Source: Flabesymbios commensalis (Eukaryota; Annelida; Polychaeta; Terebellida; Flabelligeridae). From it: a stretch of 64,000 nt of DNA. The notes under the pieces are model-generated. The model made no database searches, was not told the DNA's origin, and saw only the letters and a program-made list of their open reading frames with translations. The DNA is taken from positions 101,028,796 to 101,092,795 of the forward strand of contig OZ024902.1 of assembly GCA_964017125.1 (NCBI GenBank), given 5' to 3'. A program made the translations under genes and the position numbers. This document shows, piece after piece, positions 57,076-64,000 of this stretch; position 1 is the first letter of the stretch; each line of letters opens with the position of its first letter.

Positions 57076-57928
57076 GTAGGTCGAAATTGTACATAAAAAT
57101 GCCAGATACAATTATGACATGCTATGCTAAGCTAAGATAATAGTATATTGTAAATCGACCTGGGTGAAAAAAAAAAAAATTCACACAAGTCGAAAAACAC
57201 CTGCAAATATTGGCAATGTTTCGCGATAGTGCAACTGTCAAATCGAATATTTCTGTATTTATACAAATTTATTCTTCAGAAATCAACTATCATACAAAAA
57301 ACGTATAAATCGACTGTCGTCGTAGCGGTTGCGTTTATTTCGTCTGTGGTGGGTGTGTGTATGGTGTATTATCGGGTACTGCTAAAATGTGCGGCAGACA
57401 GCTTGTGGCTGCGTGCCTGTGTCAGCATGCGTGTAACGGTGTGTACATATAAAAGTGAACAGCAGCCGCGTCTCGCCTCACATTAGCATATTCATTACCT
57501 ACTCCGTGCCCAAATAAGGCGCTAAAAGTAAGCTAGAGCAACTACAAACACCAGGGGGCGTTTCAACGTGGAAAAAAATCTCACACAATTAGTGCTATAA
57601 TTTACGTTTCCGAAACTGCTTATTTTTATTTCCTCTCTTTCAACCGTTTTGAAAAAGAAAATTTATAAATAATCAAAAAAAATTATTTAAAACTAGGCTG
57701 TGTATAATTTTGAACACGTGAGTAATCTGCTCCACCAAATCAAAATGGCGGCCTAATTTATGCTAATGTGATGTGGCGACACAGGTCCACTATCCAAATG
57801 CATGCCGATTCTGGCGGGACACGTGTTTGCCCACGGCGGGCGATCAGCTAATCAATCAATCAGTTTTCAATTGGCGTCTTGGTGAAAACACTGTTGCGTT
57901 GTCTATCAGTCGTCAGGGGTCACCAGTA

Positions 57929-58373
57929 TGGGAAGATGGGGGAGTCCCTCGCGCCGGAGATACCTGTGAGTGACCGTTAGGGTCTCTAGTATGGGCTTGT
58001 GAGGGTGAACGAGAGAAACTGCCCAACATTCTCCATTATTACATAAACTTCCTCTCCCCGTCGAATCGATGGTTCTAAGTAAATCACAAAACTCTTCCTC
58101 CACTTGTCATGTTTATTCGTCTAGACATCTGGCAACTACAACATACAACCCCGCACACGACACGTCCTACTTGACTCAGAGAGAGCGACCTACGGCACGT
58201 CCGCAGTCGCTGAGCGTAATATCTGAAGTGCGGGAAAAGTACCAAGGCCGCATGGGCTCCGGCCCTCCTGCACCCGGCACCAAAGTACCGAAACGAGGCA
58301 GTCGTCCACAGATTCTCGCGTCTGAGAACCGGAGATAACTGCCACATTAAAATAACGAAGTAGGGATCGTACA
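57929..58373 (-). repeat. 5' LTR of the gypsy fossil
   Basis: This 445-bp LTR begins (- strand) TGTACGATCCCTACTTCG and ends CATCTTCCCA. It is followed after TAC by the primer-binding site TGGTGACCCC (57925-57916). It is close in sequence to the outer parts of 49346-51657. Confidence 0.88.
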
Positions 58374-58379
58374 TCTGTA

Positions 58380-60499
58380 CCTCGTATGCAGCGTTCCAGA
58401 AATATCACACACCATATTATAGGGTGGGCCTTTTTGCGGGTATCCCTATGGACCCTAACTTGCATCTATTTTTATAAAAAAACACTAAATACTTCAACAA
58501 ATGTAATAAATGTACCTGAAGCATAAATAAAAAAATTGAATTTGAAATATCAAAAATGCATTTTTGATAATATGTTGATAACAGTGCAATCCATACATGA
58601 AAAATGAATAGGCATGGTTGCTTATTGGGAGACTTTACTCTCCAGCATGGGGTTTTGGGTAAGCCCATGGGATTATATAAAAATGTAAATTAAATATGAA
58701 TGGGATATATTGGGATAGTGTATAATAAATATCAATGGGGTCCATTGAGACATTTCACCACATAGGCTACCAATAGTCCCCAACACCACCATGATGATAA
58801 AATATATGAAGCATAGGCCTACATGTATTTGTGGTTCAAACTGATCTTATATATATATCCTAATACTCTCTAACACTTCCCATAAAAATCTGTTTTGATG
58901 CAAAAGTCATTTAACATAAGCTTAGATAAATACTATTATGTGAGGTAGCGTTGAGGTAGGGCATAGGCCCTATACGTGGTTCGCAATAAGTAGTCAAATA
59001 TTTACTCTGATAGGTCAAAAACGAATTAATACCAGCACATCTGACAATGATGTCCCGATTTCTCTATATTGGTAGTGAAACAAGGTGAGGATGCCCCAGC
59101 TTCCAAGAAATTAGGTCACGAGACACCCCCCGTCCACAGACACAGCTGACCAGCGGCTTATAGAAAAAAAACACTGGATGGACTTCTTCGATGTTTGCGC
59201 GCCCACAGCAGACTGATCAGTGATCTACAATCAACTTGTGATGGTAAAAAAGGGTGGGTGTTTTCATTGAATATGTAAATAAAATATATTCATATTTATT
59301 CTTATTATACTCATTAGCATAGAGCTCATTATACTGTGATACACCCCCCTACCATCAGTCCACAATTCCCAACGTATGCCTTTTATAGAGGTCGGTTTCG
59401 GACGGTATCATTTGGTTTCGTGTAAAAGATCCACAGGGGAAAAAACCCTGCGGTATAAATTTATGTAGCCTAGGTTTTTACCAACATCTAGCTCTTTGTC
59501 TGGAAAGGCAGTGCCATAATTACTTTGCTTGCCATATATCATTATATTAGGTACATTTAATAAATTTTAAAATTGTCCGAATAAAATTATGCTGAGCCTT
59601 TTTCGTAACTGCCGACATGCTAAAAGAAATATTTGACCACATTCCACAGTTTTCACCGAGCAAATGCTGTGCTAGATGAAAATCTGAGCTGAATTATAAA
59701 AACGTCCAACAGTTGTGACCTCAATTTTGCAAATTCCGGTAGGGATACAGAATCCAAAACATCACCCAGACACTTGAACTTTTTGAAGCAGCTGAATAAA
59801 ACTACTGAGATGTGCTATCTGTAGATATTAGGTTTTAAGATACATCAGGGCACCCAATGAGTGCCCCACAATTACTGTAACAGAGCAAATATACCACATA
59901 GGCCTGACAGTAAAAAATGGGCATAGCCTCCGACCCCTGTTTTTTTCAAGTCTTCGAGGGGGGGGGGGTCATGGAAGAAGAACAATTTTGATAGTTTTTC
60001 ATCCTTATGGCTATGAAACTTCCATTTTTACCCTCGGTGCGCTCCACGAGGAAACGTAAGGCAGGCAAACAAAACTTCGCCTAGGTTTTACCCTGGGCAA
60101 ACTAGTGCAGCATTGAAGTTCCCCAGGTATCTCAATTCTTAGAGATTCCCACATTGTCCAAACGGTCTTAATGATGTCCTCCAGAGCTTCCTCTTAGGGC
60201 AGTGGACATAGTCTATCTTCAATCTTTGCATTTTTTTAAATTAAAAAAATGGCAGATGTGTAAAAAAAATAATCAAAAAGGGCCACTGCATGCCTGTTCC
60301 ACTCATCTCTACAAGCATTTGTTGCAACAAGTATGGAATTGAAGGTGAGAGCTGGCACCATTTTTCATAATTGCGAGAAATCTAATGATGGGAACCCCCG
60401 GAAAAGGTGATAAAAGTAGCCTACCATTCAAAACAAATAACTTTTAATTCTACAATGATGGCTATATTTGTACCAGAAGGCCTAATAGTGAGCAAAAAG
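58380..60499. other. No gene recognised
   Basis: Short open frames here show no similarity that I can recognise. The stretch is AT-rich with a G run at 59949-59959. I saw no promoter or splice structure that I could defend. Confidence 0.4.
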
Positions 60500-60538
60500 A
60501 ACAAACAAACAAACAAACAAACAAACAAACAAACAAAC
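60500..60538 (+). repeat. (CAAA)n microsatellite
   Basis: About nine uninterrupted repeats of CAAA directly abut the MITE at 60540. Confidence 0.9.
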
Positions 60539-60539
60539 A

Positions 60540-60783
60540 CCCTGCAAACACTGTACGTGATATAACGTTCGTTAAGGTTCCATTTTTGTCATTCATGGAT
60601 GAACGTAACGAGGACATGCTAAGGTCGTGGTCATAATAACCCTAACGGTCCCAGAACGTCCCGATAACGTTACATTTAAGTTTCACGTTCTAAGGACGTA
60701 ATTGGGAGTTCACATAGTTACGTCCTAAGTACGAATGCTGTACGTTGTGGGGACGTTAATACAACGTAAAATTGTTTGCAGGG
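60540..60783. mobile_element. MITE with CCCTGCAAACA ends
   Basis: The ends CCCTGCAAACA and TGTTTGCAGGG are inverted repeats 244 bp apart. The interior has many ACGT words (CGTTCGTTAAGG, CGATAACGTTAC) that pair imperfectly. No target duplication is clear. Confidence 0.7.
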
Positions 60784-61073
60784 CAGAGAAACACAAATGT
60801 CTTTTATTGCAGTGCATCACAAATTCACATAAATCCTGAAAAAAACACGAAAAAGACATCAAAATATGACCGTTTGGAATGTACCTAATTATATGAGGTG
60901 TCTTACTCCCACGTAGTGTAGTATGTAGGCCTACACTCGCATGTAGGCCTACCGTATGAATATGATGTAGGCTACGTGTGTCCAATTCTTCCGAAATTAT
61001 TATACAGAAGCTGAAAAAGCATACTTTCATATTCATGTTCGCACGTGTTGGTGACAATTATGGGATGATGTGC

Positions 61074-61246
61074 CAGTGGCGGATCCAGGATCTGTAGAAA
61101 GGGGGGCGCCGGGGTTTTGGGGGCTTACCCCCAAGAATTTTTTGGTAAATTTTAGCCAATTTAGGGGACTTTTTTAAAGTATTTTGGCGAAAATAGGCGG
61201 GGGTGGCGCGCGCCTGCTGCGCCCCCCCCCCCTGGATCGGCCACTG
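61074..61246. mobile_element. 173-bp MITE with GGCGGATCCAGG ends
   Basis: The left end is CAGTGGCGGATCCAGG and the right end is CCTGGATCGGCCACTG. The interior shares 'ttagccaatttaggggact' and the C/G-rich runs with the MITE at 50930. Flanking duplication is not evident. Confidence 0.8.
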
Positions 61247-62403
61247 TGTATGTACATTTATTGATGTAGCCTGTCCCCCTGTACATGTTGTAGTAGGCCC
61301 TATACTATAGTGTATGCCTACCATTTGTAGTCTCAGAATGTTACATACACTGACGCGAAATATTTCCATAATTGATTTTGGAATATTGAAGAACCGACGC
61401 GCATGTGTGGTACCTTGTTTTCTTCCGGTAGTAAACAGTTAAAAATAAAGTGTGAAGTTGATAAAATATGCCATTTCCCCTCACAATATCAAATATTATT
61501 TTTATTGAGTTGGGGTTTTATTTACGTTGGCTTTCTATGTATTGCTATATGTCATTATCTGGTACATAAGGTTTTTATTCTTACACGATTCCAAACGTTT
61601 TTGGTGTCGTCAAGGCTTCACTCGGTCCACTCCCAGAAGTTCAGAACGTCTTCAGTTCAGATCAGAAGTTGAACTGGCACTAGGCCTACCGCACTGGCTG
61701 CCACTGCCACTGGCAGAAGATGAGAAGTTCAGACTGATTCACAGCCAGTCACAGTGAGTGAGTGAGACTGTTCAGTGAACTTCACTGACACTGTTCAGAC
61801 TGAAACAGTTGTCAGTGAAGGCGGTGAAGGCTGAAGCCTGTGAAGGAGTGAAGCTAAAGACAAGTGAATTGAAGTTGACTGGCACAGTGGCAGTGTCTTG
61901 AGAGTTAAACCTTGACTGTCAGTGACAGATTATGATTGCATGGATTGACACACTTAAAATTGTCTTATAAAATTATCCTGGCACAACCCTTTTTTCGTAA
62001 CTGCCGACACGCTGAAATAAACCGAAGTGATAATAGACTAGTGCGCCGGCATACCGGTGTGCAAGTGTATAGCGGTATATATCTAGAATGCCGGTGCCGG
62101 CGGCTGGAACACGGTACTTAATCAGTCAACCTATAGTATAGATATATTACCTAGCCCTGGCCTAGAAGCAGGCTGCCTGGGCCTTCTGATTAATCGCAGG
62201 GATCATGATCACAATGTGAACTGTGTGTATGAGGATATATGCAAGTTGCCCATATAGGCCCCCTATATATTTCAATATATACCTGTGTATTTAATTGTAG
62301 GCATAGGTGAAATGCAATTGGCAAGATTTCATGAAACACCTACTAATGATGAAACACAATCTGAAATGCAATTAACTACAACAGTAGCCTGATAAAACAC
62401 CAC
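61247..62403. other. No gene recognised; Ser/Glu-like short-word repeats
   Basis: The part near 61740-61920 is rich in CAGTGAAG, GTTCAGACTG and TGACTG words, a low-complexity stretch. No exon or RNA gene is supported. Confidence 0.4.
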
Positions 62404-64000
62404 ATGAAACGAGATCAATGCCAACAGACCCAGCAGACCCAGCGTGCCATCAGGTCTGCCAGGTGGTCTTTTTTAAAAAACAAACTTTCTGAATCTTTAG
62501 AACAAAAAAATTCAAAACCACTCTGGCGTTATATCAAATCAAAACGTCAGGATGGAAATGGTGTCTCTCTTTTGAAGGAAAACCGCCAGCTGCATTCAGA
62601 TAGCAGACGTAAGGCCGAAATATTAAACAACCAATTTTGCTCAGTTTTTACCTCGGAAGACACCACAAATATACCTAAACTACCCGGACCACCGAATACT
62701 GAAATGCCTAAATTTGAAATTACTGTTCAAGGTGTAACTAAATTACTCGAGGGTTTAAACGGCGGGAAGGCACCCGGACCAGACGAGCTCCCGAATCTGA
62801 TTCTGAAGAATGCTGCCAACGAAATATCTCCCTTTCTTAAAATTATTTTTGATCAATCTCTACAGACGGGCAAATTACCAGATGACTGGGTAGAGGCTAA
62901 TGCTGCCCCAGTCTTCAAAAAAGGGGATCGGCACTCTCCGGCAAACGACAGGCCGATATCCCTCACATGTGTTTGTGCCAAATTACTCGAACACATCATT
63001 TGTAAACAAATTATGTCCCATTTTTCGGAAAACAAAATTTTAACACCTGTACAACATGGCTTTCGCTCAAAACACTCATGCGAAAGCCAGCTTTTGATTA
63101 CAACTGATGAATTTATTCAAAATTTTGAAGGCAAGACACAAACAGATGTTGTTGTCTTAGATTTTAGTAAGGCCTTTGACGTTGTCCCCCATCAACGCCT
63201 CTTACACAAACTCGACCACTATGGAATTCGGGGAACAACTCTTAATTAGATTCAAAATTTCTTGACCAATAGAACCCAAAAAGTAGTAGTTGATGGCAGC
63301 TCTTCAGAATCAGCTCGTGTAAAGTCCGGTGTGCCCCAGGGTACTGTTCTCGGACCCCTACTTTTCTTGACCTACATTAATGACCTCCCTTCCACGGTCT
63401 CGTCGCAGGTTCGTCTCTTTGCAGATGACTTGTCTCCTGTATCGCCCGATAAAATGTCGGGCAGATCAGGAGAAACTGCAGAGAGACCTATCTGCGTTAC
63501 AGGACTGGGCAGATCGATGGGGGATGTGCTTCAACCCCTCGAAATGCTCGGTCCTGAGGGTGTCCAGGCCGAAATCAAAAAACCTGGAATTTCAGTACAC
63601 CCTGAAAGGTGAAACATTAGAAAATGTTTCATCAACACCATATCTTGGTGTTTGCCTTAGCGAGACTCTGGAATGGGAGGCCCACATTAACAAAATTACA
63701 AGTAAAGCGAATTCCACCCTGGGCTTCCTTCGGAGAAACCTGAAGGCATGTCCCCCTAAATTAAGGGAGACTGCCTATTTCTTCCTGGTCAGATCATCCT
63801 TAGAATATTCTTCAGCAGTTTGGGACCCCTTTAGACAAAAAGACATTGATAAATTAGAAAAAATTCAAAGAGCAGCAGCAAGATTTGTCACCCAAAATTA
63901 TAGACAAACAGCCAGTGTGACATCTCTCATTCAGAACTTCGGCTGGACTGACTTGAAAACAAGACGAAAAAATTCTAGGCTTTTATGTATGTTCAAAATT
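62404..64000 (+). mobile_element. CR1/Rex1-like LINE, 5' truncated, runs off the window
   Basis: The reverse transcriptase motifs appear in order: GGKAPGPDELPNLILK, FSKAFDVVPHQRLLHKL, SGVPQGTVLGPLLFL and LFADD, then YLGVCLSETLEWEAHINKI and AARFVTQNYRQT in the C-terminal region. The endonuclease domain expected upstream is absent, as usual for 5'-truncated LINEs. A stop (TAG at 63247-63249, where Trp is expected) and an extra base near 63429 break the frame. The copy is otherwise well preserved, so it is fairly young. Confidence 0.88.

Larger units (their letters stand above)
49346..58373 (-). mobile_element. Ty3/gypsy LTR retrotransposon fossil, probably CsRn1-like
   Basis: Two LTRs (5' LTR 57929-58373, 3' LTR 49346-51657 including a later insertion) bound one gag-pol region, and the element is flanked by a 6-bp target duplication TCTGTA (49340-49345 and 58374-58379). 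LTR ends are TG...CA. The primer-binding site beside the 5' LTR begins TGGTGACCCC, fitting tRNA-Trp, as known for CsRn1/Kabuki elements. Domains follow the gypsy order: gag, protease, reverse transcriptase, RNase H, integrase. No envelope gene was seen. The coding region shows about two breaks, and the LTRs remain similar, so the insertion is fairly recent. Confidence 0.9.

Noticed and set aside
57229-57486. Membrane-like open frame upstream of gag
   Set aside because: It lies in the leader between the gypsy 5' LTR and gag, on the opposite strand, with no similarity; treated as chance.

Overview
This is an AT-rich eukaryotic window. It shows introns with GT/AG borders, no bacterial operons, and dense interspersed repeats. 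The repeats (tRNA- and 5S-derived SINEs, CR1-like LINEs, DIRS and Ty3/gypsy remnants, many foldback MITEs), long introns and the CBR4 orthologue point to a non-vertebrate metazoan, probably a marine invertebrate such as a hemichordate, echinoderm, amphioxus or mollusc. I cannot name the species.

Two host genes are supported by splice-phase-consistent exons. The first, on the + strand, has seven exons between 1235 and 20952. It encodes a long low-complexity Ser/Pro/Gln/His-rich protein that I do not recognise, and its 5' end lies before the window. The second, on the - strand, is CBR4, the mitochondrial 3-ketoacyl-ACP reductase beta subunit. It has five exons from 49130 down to 22132 that together give a 261-residue short-chain dehydrogenase. 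The two genes are tail to tail, with stops about 1.2 kb apart. CBR4 intron 1 is about 23.6 kb and is almost entirely repeats.

Layout: 0-5.5 kb MITEs and a motif cluster around exon 1 of the + gene; 8.1-8.6 kb exon 2; 8.6-10.2 kb a TIR repeat; 10.3-13.1 kb a 2.8-kb TIR element carrying a decayed gene; 13.9-21 kb the remaining exons, a SINE and a 969-bp tandem duplication; 22.1-25.4 kb the last four CBR4 exons; 25.6-31.9 kb foldback elements and a LINE; 32.5-36.8 kb a second TIR element with a related decayed gene; 38.0-43.9 kb a DIRS fossil split by nested DNA transposons and a SINE; 45.7-48.7 kb a 5S-derived SINE and a 39-bp minisatellite; 48.9-49.1 kb CBR4 exon 1; 49.35-58.37 kb a Ty3/gypsy fossil with LTRs and target-site duplication, ending 215 bp upstream of the CBR4 start codon; 58.4-62.4 kb few features; 62.4-64 kb a 5'-truncated LINE running off the window.

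The observations most worth following are: two TIR elements that both carry decayed members of a DTD-motif protein family; clusters of ~20-bp motifs recurring every ~150-190 bp in both orientations inside several unrelated elements; the minisatellite in CBR4 intron 1; the LTR placed at the CBR4 promoter; and strong excess of the palindrome TAGGCCTA.
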